Origin: Rhodovarius crocodyli
GTDB taxonomy: Bacteria > Pseudomonadota > Alphaproteobacteria > Acetobacterales > Acetobacteraceae
Length of the DNA stretch: 64,000 nt
NCBI RefSeq assembly: GCF_004005855.1
Contig: NZ_SACL01000006.1
Span: forward strand, 62,001-126,000
Reading direction: 5' to 3'
A model generated the notes under the pieces. The model was not told the DNA's origin. It did no database searches and saw only the letters and a program-made list of their open reading frames with translations. Made by a program: the position numbers and the translations under genes. Below, piece after piece: positions 8,406-16,890 of the stretch (positions are counted from its first letter, which is position 1; the number at the start of each line of letters is the position of its first letter).

Positions 8406-9524
8406 TTACAGCAAGGCCCCCAGCACCTGCCCGCCGGCCAGCGGCCAGGGCACGCCGGTCGTCGTGGGGTAGGAAAGCGGCAGTCCGCGCGTGACGCGGG
8501 CGGCCAGCACCGCGAAGCACTGGGCCTCCAGCGCGTCGCCGTTCCAGCCGGCGACCTCGACCGGGCGCACCGGCTCGGACAGCACGGCGGACAGGGCCTT
8601 CATCATGGCCGGGTTGCGGCGCCCGCCGCCGGTCACTAGCCACTGCATCGGCGGCTCGGGGAAGTGCCGCGCGGCCGAGGCCACGCAGATGGCGGCGAAG
8701 GCCACCAGCGTCGCCGCGCCGTCGGGGGGCGAGAGCTGGTCGGCGCCGGCCTCCTTCAAGGCGCGGCAGAAATCCAGCCGGTCCAGCGATTTCGGCGGCG
8801 GCGCGGCCAGGTACGGGTGCTGCATCAGCCGCGCCAGCACGGCGCCGTCGGCCGTGCCCGCGGCGGCCAGGTTGCCGTCCTTGTCATAGTCGCGGCCGGT
8901 GGATTTGCGCGCCCAGTCGTCCAGCGGCCCGTTGGCCGGGCCGGTATCGAAGGCCAGCAGCGTGCCGTCCGGCCCGATGAAGGTGACGTTGCCCACCCCG
9001 CCCAGGTTCAGCACCGCCAACGGCTTTGGCAGGTTGGAGGCGAGCGCCACATGCGCGATGGGGGCCAGCGGCGCCCCCTGCCCGCCCGCCCTGACATCGG
9101 CCGAACGGAAATCATGCGCGACGGTCAGCCCGGTCATCCGCGCCAGCAAGTTGGCGTCGCCCACCTGCCAGGTCCGGCCCTCATCCGGGCGGTGCAGGAT
9201 GGTCTGGCCGTGGAAGCCCAGCAGCTCCGTATCCTCGCCGAGCGTGCGCCGCGTCTCGTCGCGCACGCGGATCACCGCCTCCGCATGGCGCTGGGTCAGG
9301 CGCTGGACCACATCGGCCAGGAACTCGTCCTGCGGGTGCAGGTCCGGGGCCGCGTCCAGCAGCAGGCGCAGGTCGCGCCGCAGCTTCGGCTCATAGGGCA
9401 CGGTCAGGGCGGGGCCGAGGCGCGACACGCTCTCCCCGTCCGTCTCCACCCAGGCTGCATCCACCCCGTCCAGGCTGGTTCCGCTCATGAGACCGATGGT
9501 CCTGAGCGTGCGGATCGCCAGCAT
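8406..9524 (-). CDS. anmK: Anhydro-N-acetylmuramic acid kinase
   Basis: AnmK phosphorylates 1,6-anhydro-MurNAc released during peptidoglycan turnover, opening the anhydro ring to give MurNAc-6-P in the cytoplasm. The protein is 372 aa, the family length. It has the phosphate-loop motif GLMSGTSLDGVDAAW near residues 11-25, LNLGGVGNVT, FDTGPAN and the C-terminal VTGGGRRNP of the ASKHA fold. The start ATG at 9524 is preceded by GAGGAGG. It is divergent from an SDR gene. MurQ, which usually follows in the pathway, is not in the window. Confidence 0.95.
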   Translation of the reverse strand: MLAIRTLRTIGLMSGTSLDGVDAAWVETDGESVSRLGPALTVPYEPKLRRDLRLLLDAAPDLHPQDEFLADVVQRLTQRHAEAVIRVRDETRRTLGEDTELLGFHGQTILHRPDEGRTWQVGDANLLARMTGLTVAHDFRSADVRAGGQGAPLAPIAHVALASNLPKPLAVLNLGGVGNVTFIGPDGTLLAFDTGPANGPLDDWARKSTGRDYDKDGNLAAAGTADGAVLARLMQHPYLAAPPPKSLDRLDFCRALKEAGADQLSPPDGAATLVAFAAICVASAARHFPEPPMQWLVTGGGRRNPAMMKALSAVLSEPVRPVEVAGWNGDALEAQCFAVLAARVTRGLPLSYPTTTGVPWPLAGGQVLGALL

Positions 9525-9593
9525 CCGGCCTCCTCATGATCCCCGTCCGCCTGAAATTGGCGATGATGACCGATTCAGTGCAAGAGGGCTGAC

Positions 9594-10364
9594 ATGCTGC
9601 GGTGCGACGGGCAGAGTTGCGCGATGCAGGAATTGTCAGGACGGATTGCCCTCGTGACGGGCGCGCAGCAGGGCATCGGCGCCGCCGTGGCCCTCACCCT
9701 GGCCAAGGCCGGGGCCGATGTGGCGGTGAACTGGCTGGACCAGGAACCGCTGGAACTGGCGGACGCCATCCGCGCCCAGGGCGTGCGCTGCGCCCTGGTC
9801 CAGGGCAGCGTGGACAGCGTGGCGGGGGTTCAGGCGCTGCATGCCGAGGCCACCCGGGCGCTCGGCGTGCCCGACCTGCTGGTGAACAATGCCGGTATCT
9901 TCCCCCGCTGCGACTTCCTGGACATGCGGGAGGAGGAGTGGGACGCGGTGCTGGGCATCAATGTGAAGGCCGCCGCCTTCCTGACCCAGGCCTTCGCCCG
10001 CGCGCTGGGCGGGCGGGAAGGCGCGGTGGTGAACCTATCCTCCTCCGCCGTGCGGGGGGACCCGCGCGGCGTGCACTACACCACCAGCAAGACCGGCATC
10101 ATCGGGCTGACGCGCGCGACGGCGCTGGCGCTGGCCCCGCATCACATCCGGGTGAACGCCATCGCCCCGGGCCTGACCGACACCGCCCAGCCCCGCTACG
10201 GCAATTCCGAGGATGAGCTGGCCGCTCGTGCCGCCACCATACCGATCCCGCGCATGGGCCGGGCGGAGGAAATCGCGGATCTGGCGCAGTATCTGCTGGG
10301 TCCGCGCGCCGCCTGGATCACGGGCCAGGTGTGGCACATCAATGGTGGGCTTTATCTTCCCTAA
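9594..10364 (+). CDS. SDR family oxidoreductase (3-oxoacyl-ACP reductase-like)
   Basis: Classical short-chain dehydrogenase, NAD(P)-dependent. The cofactor motif is TGAQQGIG, followed by NNAG, the catalytic serines in NLSSSAV, YTTSK for Tyr/Lys, and the closing GQVWHINGG. The start is ambiguous: ATG 9594 has AGAGGG 6 bases upstream but adds ten unusual residues, while ATG 9624 gives the more typical start MQELSGRIALVTG. Substrate unknown. It is divergent from anmK and is followed, after 49 bases, by greB. Confidence 0.88.
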   Translation: MLRCDGQSCAMQELSGRIALVTGAQQGIGAAVALTLAKAGADVAVNWLDQEPLELADAIRAQGVRCALVQGSVDSVAGVQALHAEATRALGVPDLLVNNAGIFPRCDFLDMREEEWDAVLGINVKAAAFLTQAFARALGGREGAVVNLSSSAVRGDPRGVHYTTSKTGIIGLTRATALALAPHHIRVNAIAPGLTDTAQPRYGNSEDELAARAATIPIPRMGRAEEIADLAQYLLGPRAAWITGQVWHINGGLYLP

Positions 10365-10413
10365 AGCCGCACCTGCATCGCGGCGCGCGCCATAACCCCT
10401 TAAGAGCGTTGTC

Positions 10414-10932
10414 ATGAGCGACGATGATGACGACGAGGACGGCCCGCCGCTTCCCAAGGGCCGCCCCTACTACATGACGCCCGAAGGCCATGCCGCAATG
10501 CAGGAGGAGCTGCGCGCGCTCTGGTACGGGGAACGTCCGAAGGTGGTGGAGCTCGTCTCCTGGGCCGCGGCACTCGGCGACCGCAGCGAGAATGCGGACT
10601 ATCAGTACGGCAAGAAGCGCCTGCGCGAGATCGACCGCCGCGTGCGCTTCCTGCGCAAGCGGCTGGATGCGGCCGAGGTGGTGGATGCCGCCAGGCAGAC
10701 GAAGCGCGACCAGGTGTTCTTCGGCGCCACCGTCACCTATGCCCGGCCCGACGACAGCGAGGCGACGGTGACCATCGTGGGCAGCGACGAGGCCGATGCC
10801 GAGCGCGGCCGCATTTCCTGGATCGCGCCCATCGCGCGGGCCCTGCTGGGCAAGCGTGAGGGCGACGTGGCCCGCGTGCCCCTGCCCGGCGGCGCGGAGG
10901 AAATCGAGATCGTGGAGATCCGCTACCCATGA
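10414..10932 (+). CDS. greB: Transcription elongation factor GreB
   Basis: GreB enters the RNA polymerase secondary channel and stimulates cleavage of backtracked RNA. The 172-aa protein has an unusually acidic N-terminal tail (MSDDDDDEDG), then the coiled-coil domain with the tip DRSENADYQYGKKRLREIDRR. This is typical of GreB rather than GreA, which has DLxENAEY. The C-terminal FKBP-like domain ends with EIEIVEIRYP. The stop overlaps the ATG of the next MFS gene by 4 bases. Confidence 0.93.
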   Translation: MSDDDDDEDGPPLPKGRPYYMTPEGHAAMQEELRALWYGERPKVVELVSWAAALGDRSENADYQYGKKRLREIDRRVRFLRKRLDAAEVVDAARQTKRDQVFFGATVTYARPDDSEATVTIVGSDEADAERGRISWIAPIARALLGKREGDVARVPLPGGAEEIEIVEIRYP

Positions 10933-12101
10933 AGCCCGAGACCCGCGCCGTCATCGCGCTCGGCCTGGGTCAGACCCTGGCCTGGGGCGGCAGCTATTAT
11001 GTGCCGGCCATCCTGGCGGCCCCCATGGCGGCCGAGCTGGGCGTGCCGACATCCCTGGTGTTCGGCGTCTTCTCGGCGGCGCTGGTGCTGGCGGCGCTGG
11101 TCGGGCCCTGGGCCGGGCGCGCGATCGACCGGCATGGCGGCCACGGCGTGCTGGTGGCGTCGAACCTGATACTGGCGCTGGGGCTGGCCGCGCTGGCCTT
11201 TGCCCAGGGGCCCGTGACGCTCACTCTCGGCTGGCTGGCGATGGGGCTCGGGATGGGGCTCGGCCTGTACGAGTCCGCCTTCGCGGCGCTGGCGCGGTTG
11301 TTCGGCAAGGGCGCGCGCGCGCCCATCACGGGCATCACGCTGATCGCGGGCTTCGCCTCCACCGTCGCCTGGCCGGTCAGCACCTGGCTGGAGGCCCGGT
11401 ATGGATGGCGTGTCGCCTGCCTTTCCTGGGCCGGGGCGATGCTGGTGCTCGGACCGCTGCTGAACGGGCTGCTGCTGCCCCGCCCGGCGGCGCCCGTGGC
11501 TGCCGCAGCCGGCGCCGCGACGGCCGAGCCCGCTGCCGCGCGGCCGGGCTGGGTTGTCCTGCTGCTGCTGGGCTTCGTCTTCGCGGTGTCGGGCTTCGGT
11601 GCATCCGCCCTGGCGGCACACTTGCCGGGGCTGCTGGCGGCGGCGGGCGCGACGCCCGCCACTGTGGTCGCCGCCGGCGCCCTGCTGGGCCCGGCGCAGG
11701 TGGCGGCACGGCTGCTGGAGTTCGGTCTGCTGCGCAAGCTGGACCCGGTGCTGAACGCGATGATGGCCAACATGCTGCCGGCGCTGGGTGCCGCCGTCCT
11801 GCTCGGCCTCGGCGCGCCGGGGGCCGTGGCCTATGCCATGCTGCACGGCGCGGGCAACGGCATGCTGACCATCGCGCGCGGCACGCTGCCGCTCGCGCTG
11901 TTCGGGCCAGCGGGCTACGGCAACCGCGCGGGCTGGCTGTCCATCGGCGCGCGTTTCGCGGGGGCCGCCGCACCGCTGCTGTTCGGCCTGGCCGTGGTCG
12001 ATTGGGGGGCCTGGGCGCTGCTGATCACCAGCGCGCTGTATGTGGGTGCGGCGGCGGCGCTTCTCGGCATCCGCCTCGTGATCGGGCGCACCGCCGGCTG
12101 A
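10929..12101 (+). CDS. MFS transporter
   Basis: Inner-membrane protein of 390 aa with about 12 hydrophobic helices and short loops. It begins MKPETRAVIALGLGQTLAWG and has the cytoplasmic loop 2-3 sequence WAGRAIDRHGG, close to the MFS consensus. A proline/alanine-rich linker near residues 185-200 separates the two six-helix halves. It overlaps greB by 4 bases, so translation is probably coupled, although no functional link is evident. Substrate unknown. Confidence 0.85.
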   Translation: MKPETRAVIALGLGQTLAWGGSYYVPAILAAPMAAELGVPTSLVFGVFSAALVLAALVGPWAGRAIDRHGGHGVLVASNLILALGLAALAFAQGPVTLTLGWLAMGLGMGLGLYESAFAALARLFGKGARAPITGITLIAGFASTVAWPVSTWLEARYGWRVACLSWAGAMLVLGPLLNGLLLPRPAAPVAAAAGAATAEPAAARPGWVVLLLLGFVFAVSGFGASALAAHLPGLLAAAGATPATVVAAGALLGPAQVAARLLEFGLLRKLDPVLNAMMANMLPALGAAVLLGLGAPGAVAYAMLHGAGNGMLTIARGTLPLALFGPAGYGNRAGWLSIGARFAGAAAPLLFGLAVVDWGAWALLITSALYVGAAAALLGIRLVIGRTAG

Positions 12102-12195
12102 CGTCTTGCGGGCGGGCGCCGCCCGGCCCTAGCCTGCGCCCCAGGGAGGATCGGGCCCGTCGCGGCGGCATTGCTCGCAGACAGGATGTTCGACC

Positions 12196-13164
12196 ATGCT
12201 GAACTTCAAGCGCCGCGCCGCATTGGCCCTGGCCCCGGCGCTGCTGGCGCGCCCCGCGCCGGCGCAGAGCTTCCCCAGCCGCCCGGTCCGCCTCGTTGTA
12301 GGCTTCCCGCCCGGCGGGGCCACCGACGGTTCCGCCCGGGTGATCGCGGAATATCTCGGCCAGCGCTACGGCACGGCCATGGTGGTGGAGAACCGGCCGG
12401 GCGCCAGCGGTTCCATCGCCGGGGAATTCGTCGCGCGCTCCGCACCCGACGGGCACACCTGGCTGATCGCGGCGAATTTCGCCCTGGCCAACGGGCATCT
12501 GCTGAACCCGCGCATGTCCTACCAGCCGCTGCGGGACCTGGCACCGGCCTCCATGGTCTTCACGACCGACCACGTCGTCACCGTCAACGATGCCATGCGC
12601 GCCCGCACCATCGCGGAATTCGTGGCCGAGGCGAAGGCGCGCAACCTGGCGGTCCGCTACGGAACCTCCGGCATGGGCAGCACCTCTCACATGCTGGGAG
12701 AGATGCTGAAGCAGCAGACCGGGGTGGACCTGATCCATGTGCCCTATCGCGGCCAGGCGGGGGCGGTGACGGACCAGCTGGCCGGCACGATCGAGATGGT
12801 GATCGACCAGATCCCGACCTCCATCGCGCATATCCGGGCCGGCCGCGTGAAGGCGCTGGCCACCACCGGCGCCACCCGCCACCCCAGCCTGCCGGACGTG
12901 CAGACCACGGGCGAAACGCTGCCGGGCTTCGAGGCGCGGTCCTGGAACGGCATAGCGGTGGCGGCAGGCACGCCGCCCGCGCTGGTCGCCCGCATCTCGG
13001 CCGACATCCGCGAGGCATTGTCCGCCCCCGCCAGCCAGGCGCGGCTGGCCCCGATGGGCGCGGACTACGCCGGCAGCACGCCCGAGGAGATGGCCGCCGT
13101 GATCGGGGCCGAGGAAGCGCGCTGGGCGCCGGTGATCCGCGCGGCCGGGATTACGGTGATCTAG
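12196..13164 (+). CDS. Tripartite tricarboxylate transporter substrate-binding protein (Bug/TctC family)
   Basis: Periplasmic receptor of 322 aa. An N-terminal signal (FKRRAALALAPALLARPAPAQ) precedes the mature start SFPSRPVRLVVGFPPGG. Family marks are VENRPGASGSIAGEFVA, VPYRGQAGAVTDQLAG and EARSWNGIAVAAGTP. Bug proteins bind carboxylates, nicotinate and other small acids for TctAB-type transporters or for sensing. No TctA or TctB gene is next to it, so it is an orphan receptor. The stop codon is part of a long inverted repeat. Confidence 0.93.
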   Translation: MLNFKRRAALALAPALLARPAPAQSFPSRPVRLVVGFPPGGATDGSARVIAEYLGQRYGTAMVVENRPGASGSIAGEFVARSAPDGHTWLIAANFALANGHLLNPRMSYQPLRDLAPASMVFTTDHVVTVNDAMRARTIAEFVAEAKARNLAVRYGTSGMGSTSHMLGEMLKQQTGVDLIHVPYRGQAGAVTDQLAGTIEMVIDQIPTSIAHIRAGRVKALATTGATRHPSLPDVQTTGETLPGFEARSWNGIAVAAGTPPALVARISADIREALSAPASQARLAPMGADYAGSTPEEMAAVIGAEEARWAPVIRAAGITVI

Positions 13165-13250
13165 GGCCTGCGGACACTTGGCTTGCGGGCGCGTTTGGCG
13201 GTGCTTTTCCGCGCCTACCGCATCCCGCCACCAACTGTCCGCAGGCCCTA
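13162..13250. repeat. Inverted repeat spanning two convergent stop codons
   Basis: TAGGGCCTGCGGACA (13162-13176) is perfectly repeated in reverse complement at 13236-13250. Each arm starts with the TAG stop of its gene (Bug receptor on plus, TetR on minus). Inner words GCGCG/CGCGC, GCGGG/CCCGC and TTGG/CCAA can extend the stem with bulges, so the whole 89 bases can fold into one long hairpin on either strand. Likely a shared bidirectional terminator or a tiny palindromic element. Confidence 0.75.
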
Positions 13251-13922
13251 GGCCGCATGGCCATGCAGCAGCGTGGCCACAGCCTCGTCGATCGCGGCCT
13301 CGCGCTCCTGCGCGGCGGGGGGCGTGCCGAGCAGGGCCTGATACAGGCCGTTGGTCACGATCATGTCGTGAAAGCGCGTGGCCATGCGGGCCGGGTCAGC
13401 CGGGCGCAGGCGGCCCGCCTGCTGGTGGAAGGCGATGCAGCGCGCGATCACGGCGCGGGCGCGCTGGGGGCCTGCCTCGAACCAGGCGCGCGCCATGGCG
13501 GGAAACCGGCCCGATTCCGCGATGACCAGGCGCTGGAAGGCGACATGGCGTGCCTCCAGCAGCACGGCCACCAGGGCGCGGCCGATGGCCCGCAGCCCGG
13601 CGGCCGGGTCGGGGTCCGTGGCCTCCATGCCCTGCAGCCCGTCCAGGAAATCGCCGCACATCTCCTCGACCACGGCGGCGAACAGCCCCTCCTTGCCGCC
13701 GAAATGGCTGTAGACATTGGTTTTCGAACCGCCGACCACCTTCACGATGTCGTCGATGCTGACCCCGTCATAGCCATGGGCGAGGAACATCTCCGCCGCG
13801 ACCTCCAGGATGCGGTCGCGGCGTTCCAGCCCGCGCTTCGTGACGCGGGGCGCGGTTGCCGCCACCCCGGCTTCAGGGCTTGGCGTGGTGGTGCGCGGGG
13901 CGGAACGCCTTGCGGTCGACAT
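13248..13922 (-). CDS. TetR/AcrR family transcriptional regulator
   Basis: DNA-binding repressor of 224 aa. The N-terminal tail is long and basic. The TetR helix-turn-helix is at about residues 37-80, with RDRILEVAAEMFLAHGYDGV, SIDDIV and GGSKTNVYSHFGGKEGLFAAV. The C-terminal part is a helical ligand-binding domain. The start overlaps the end of the EamA gene by 50 bases, so the two are co-transcribed. A palindrome in front of EamA (14775-14793) is the likely operator, which would mean autoregulation. Ligand unknown, perhaps the transporter substrate. Confidence 0.9.
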   Translation of the reverse strand: MSTARRSAPRTTTPSPEAGVAATAPRVTKRGLERRDRILEVAAEMFLAHGYDGVSIDDIVKVVGGSKTNVYSHFGGKEGLFAAVVEEMCGDFLDGLQGMEATDPDPAAGLRAIGRALVAVLLEARHVAFQRLVIAESGRFPAMARAWFEAGPQRARAVIARCIAFHQQAGRLRPADPARMATRFHDMIVTNGLYQALLGTPPAAQEREAAIDEAVATLLHGHAA

Positions 13923-14742
13923 GCTGGCTGTAGAGCAGGCTTCCGATCACCAGGGCAACACCCGCCAGCTGCACGGCGCCCGGCACCAGGCCGCGGAAGA
14001 TGATGTCCACCACGAAGGCGGTCACGGGTGTCAGCAGCAGGAAGGGGGCGGCGGCGGCAGGCCCGCCGGCCTCGATGGACTGGAACCACAGCACGAAGGC
14101 AAGGGCGGTCAGGAACAGGGCCAGGATCAGCAGGCCCAGCAGGTTGGTCCCGTTCAGCGTGGCGGGCAGGTCGCCCACCAGCAGGGCCACGGCCGAAAGC
14201 TCGACACCCGCCACGATCAGCTGCCAGGCGGTGAAGCCGAGCAGCGAGCGCGGGCGGCCCCATTTATGGGAAAGCAGCGCGCCCAGCGCCACCGACAGCG
14301 CGCTGCCGAGGGCCGCCAGCACGCCCACCAGGTCGATCGCGGCCCCGCCGCGCAGCACCACGAGCGACACGCCGACCGCCCCCACCAGCACCGCCCCCAC
14401 CTTGCGCGTGGCGGGGATGGCGCCCAGCAGCGGCCAGGCCAGCAGCACCATGAACAGCGGCCCCAGCGCCTGGAAGGTGGCGGCCACCCCGCCCGGCAGC
14501 CGCAGCGCCGCGATGAACAGCAGCCCGAAGAAGAAGCCGCTGTTCAGCGTGCCCAGCACGATCAGCCGCCCCCACCAGCCGGCGGGCGGCAGGTCGCGCA
14601 CCAGCAGCAACAGCAGCAGCCCGCCGCCCAGCGCGCGCATCGCCGCGATGAACATGGGGTTGGGCGGCAGCATGGTGCTGGTCAGCACATAGGTGAAGCC
14701 CCAGAGGATGGTGGCGCCGGCGGCGGCGTGCTTCGGGTTCAT
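13873..14742 (-). CDS. EamA/DMT-family transporter
   Basis: Inner-membrane protein of 289 aa with ten hydrophobic helices in two EamA halves, starting MNPKHAAAGATILWGFTYV. Start chosen at 14742, about 9 bases after GGAAG; the frame stays open upstream but would add an implausible cysteine/arginine-rich tail. It is the first gene of the unit with the TetR regulator, a common arrangement for an efflux pump and its repressor. Substrate unknown. Confidence 0.86.
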   Translation of the reverse strand: MNPKHAAAGATILWGFTYVLTSTMLPPNPMFIAAMRALGGGLLLLLLVRDLPPAGWWGRLIVLGTLNSGFFFGLLFIAALRLPGGVAATFQALGPLFMVLLAWPLLGAIPATRKVGAVLVGAVGVSLVVLRGGAAIDLVGVLAALGSALSVALGALLSHKWGRPRSLLGFTAWQLIVAGVELSAVALLVGDLPATLNGTNLLGLLILALFLTALAFVLWFQSIEAGGPAAAAPFLLLTPVTAFVVDIIFRGLVPGAVQLAGVALVIGSLLYSQHVDRKAFRPAHHHAKP

Positions 14743-14774
14743 GACGAGGATCTTCCGATGGATCACCGCCAAAT

Positions 14775-14793
14775 ATACCATACCGGATGGTAT
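14775..14793. promoter_or_regulatory. Candidate TetR operator
   Basis: Perfect 7-bp inverted repeat ATACCAT-ACCGG-ATGGTAT, about 33 bases upstream of the EamA start, in an A/T-rich promoter-like stretch. Size and symmetry fit a TetR-family dimer site. Assignment to the TetR encoded in the same unit is inference. Confidence 0.6.
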
Positions 14794-14806
14794 TAAAAGA
14801 GTACTG

Positions 14807-14832
14807 AAAAAGGGGAGGCCACGCCCTCCCCT
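14807..14832 (-). terminator. Intrinsic terminator of the hydroxyacid oxidase gene
   Basis: Read on the minus strand, AGGGGAGG pairs with CCTCCCCT around a 6-base loop (14811-14832) and is followed by a T-run (the A-run at 14807-14811 on plus). It starts 5 bases after the stop codon of the FMN enzyme gene. Confidence 0.8.
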
Positions 14833-14836
14833 GGTT

Positions 14837-15940
14837 TCAGTATCCCTGGCGCAGCAGCGGAAAGGCGCTGTGCACGTCCGGCCACACCACAGGCGGCGCC
14901 CCGACATGCACATGGCCCTTGGTCAGTTCCTTGAACCCGTTCACGCCGCACAGGCCGAGCGCCTTGATGGTCTCGTCCTCCAGGATCTCGAACAGGTTGG
15001 TGATGCCCGCATCGCCGTCGGCGGCCAGGGCATAGAGATACAGGCGCCCGACACCGACCCAGTCCGCCCCCAGGGCCAGCGCCTTCACCAAATCCGTGCC
15101 GCGGCAGAAGCCGCCATCGACCATGATCTTGGCCCGGCCGGCCACCGCCTCGGACACTTCGCGCAGCACGTCCATGCTGCCTCGCCCGTGGTCCAGCTGC
15201 CGACCGCCGTGGTTCGAGACATAGACCACGTCCACCCCGTACTGGACCGCCAGCGCCGCGTCCTCGGCGGTGCCGATGCCCTTCAGGATCAGCGGGATCT
15301 TGTGGGTGTCCTTGAAGCGGCGGACATCCTCCCAGTTCAGCGCGGCCTGGTGGTTCATGCCGACATTGGCCGCGCGCCAGCTTTTGACGAAGCGCTTGGA
15401 GATGTCGCGCTCGCGGCGGGAATAATGGGCCGTGTCCACCGTCATGGCGAAGGCGTCATAGCCGGCGGCGGCCGCACGGCGGGCGTAGTCGTCGATGAAG
15501 CCGGTATCCCCGCGCGTGTAGAGCTGGAACACCTTGGGGCCCGTGGCGGCGGCCGCCGCATCCTCCAGCCCCGGCTGGCTGACGGAGGACAGCATGAAGG
15601 GCACGCCGAACTGCCCTGCCCCGCGCGCCACGGTGGCGCCGCCCCCGGGCTCGAAGCTTTCCAGCGAGCCGACCGGCGCGCAGAACACCGGCAGGCGGAT
15701 CTTGTGGCCGAAGAAATCGACCGAGGCATCCACCTTGGACACGTCGTTCAGCACGCGCGGGCGCAGCGCCACCGTGTCGATGGCCATGCGGTTGCGGGCG
15801 ACGGTCGTTTCGGTCTCGGTGCCGCCGATCAGGTAGTCCCAGATATTGGCATTGAGCTTCTGCTTCGCCGCCTTCACGAACTCATGCAGCGTCAGATACT
15901 TGCCGCCATCCAATTCGTTGCGATGGAACCTGTCGGCCAT
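14837..15940 (-). CDS. FMN-dependent alpha-hydroxy-acid oxidising enzyme (L-lactate dehydrogenase/glycolate oxidase family)
   Basis: TIM-barrel flavoenzyme oxidising an L-2-hydroxyacid to the 2-oxoacid, 367 aa. Start chosen at ATG 15940, just after GGGGGAAG. The catalytic His244 and Arg247 are in VSNHGGRQLDHG. The FMN-binding lysine is in LILKGI (about residue 220), and the phosphate-binding part is in VDGGFCRGTDLVKALALGAD. It carries an unusual PVFCAPVGSLESFEPGGG where many homologues read 'aPtg..gl.hp.gE'. It is divergent from the oxaloacetate decarboxylase-like lyase, which hints at linked 2-oxoacid metabolism. Substrate unproven. Confidence 0.88.
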   Translation of the reverse strand: MADRFHRNELDGGKYLTLHEFVKAAKQKLNANIWDYLIGGTETETTVARNRMAIDTVALRPRVLNDVSKVDASVDFFGHKIRLPVFCAPVGSLESFEPGGGATVARGAGQFGVPFMLSSVSQPGLEDAAAAATGPKVFQLYTRGDTGFIDDYARRAAAAGYDAFAMTVDTAHYSRRERDISKRFVKSWRAANVGMNHQAALNWEDVRRFKDTHKIPLILKGIGTAEDAALAVQYGVDVVYVSNHGGRQLDHGRGSMDVLREVSEAVAGRAKIMVDGGFCRGTDLVKALALGADWVGVGRLYLYALAADGDAGITNLFEILEDETIKALGLCGVNGFKELTKGHVHVGAPPVVWPDVHSAFPLLRQGY

Positions 15941-16023
15941 TGCTTCCCCCAATTTTTCCCGGACGGGTTTAACGGCCACGCTAGGCGCGTCATGATGTCC
16001 TATCAAGTCACGGAGGAAACGAG

Positions 16024-16887
16024 ATGCGGTGGAAAGCCAGGCGCGAGGCGGCGCGTGCGGTGCTGGAGGGGACGGCGTGCATTCACCCGGCCTCGGTGCA
16101 TGATCCGGTGTCGGTGCGCATCGCGGAGGGGCTGGGCTTCGAGCTCGGCATGTTCGCGGGTTCCGTGGGGTCGCTGACCGTCCTCGGCGCGCCGGACCTC
16201 ATCGTGCTGACGCTGACCGAATTCGCCGAGCAGTCCCTGCGCATCAACCGCGCGGCCAGCCGCCTGCCGCTGGTGGTCGATGCCGACCATGGCTACGGCA
16301 ACGCGCTGAACGTGATGCGCACGGTGGAGGAGCTGGAGATAGCCGGCGTCTCGGCCATGTCCATCGAGGACACGGAACTGCCCAACCCCTATGGCACCAG
16401 CAAGCCGCGCCTGATCACGCTGGACGAGGGCGTGGGCAAGATCCGCGCGGCACTCGCCGCCCGGCAGGACAAGGGGCTGTCCATCTTCGCGCGCACGGGC
16501 GCCGTCTCGGTCAACGGGCTGGAGGATGCGCTGGTCCGCGCCAAGGCGTACTGCAAGACAGGCGCCGACGGGCTGTTCCTGACCGGCGTGACCAAGCGCG
16601 CGGAGCTGGACGCGATCGCGGAGGTGGCCACCATCCCGATCATCCTGGGCACGCTGTCGCCCGAGATCACCGACCGGGATTATCTGGCCAGCCGCGGCGT
16701 GCGCATCGCGCTGCAGGGCCACCTGCCCTTCCAGGCCGCCATCCAGGCGCTGCACGCCACCATGAAGGCGCTGCGGGACGGCGTGGCGCCCAAGGATGTG
16801 GGCGGCATGCCGGATGCGGCGCTGGGCAAGGCGGTGACGCGGGAAGCCGACTACGCGGCCTGGGCGAAGGGGTATCTGGGGGCATGA
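16024..16887 (+). CDS. Isocitrate lyase/PEP mutase superfamily protein, probably oxaloacetate decarboxylase
   Basis: Protein of 287 aa with the PEP mutase/isocitrate lyase barrel. The Mg-binding motif is VVDADHGYGNALNV, followed by AMSIEDTELPN and FARTGAVSVNGLEDALVRA. The cysteine-containing KKCGH loop of isocitrate lyases is absent, so isocitrate cleavage is unlikely. Length and motifs resemble the oxaloacetate decarboxylases of this superfamily described from Pseudomonas. It is cytosolic. It faces away from the FMN hydroxyacid oxidase gene with an 83-base gap that must hold both promoters. Confidence 0.8.
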   Translation: MRWKARREAARAVLEGTACIHPASVHDPVSVRIAEGLGFELGMFAGSVGSLTVLGAPDLIVLTLTEFAEQSLRINRAASRLPLVVDADHGYGNALNVMRTVEELEIAGVSAMSIEDTELPNPYGTSKPRLITLDEGVGKIRAALAARQDKGLSIFARTGAVSVNGLEDALVRAKAYCKTGADGLFLTGVTKRAELDAIAEVATIPIILGTLSPEITDRDYLASRGVRIALQGHLPFQAAIQALHATMKALRDGVAPKDVGGMPDAALGKAVTREADYAAWAKGYLGA

Positions 16888-16890
16888 CGG

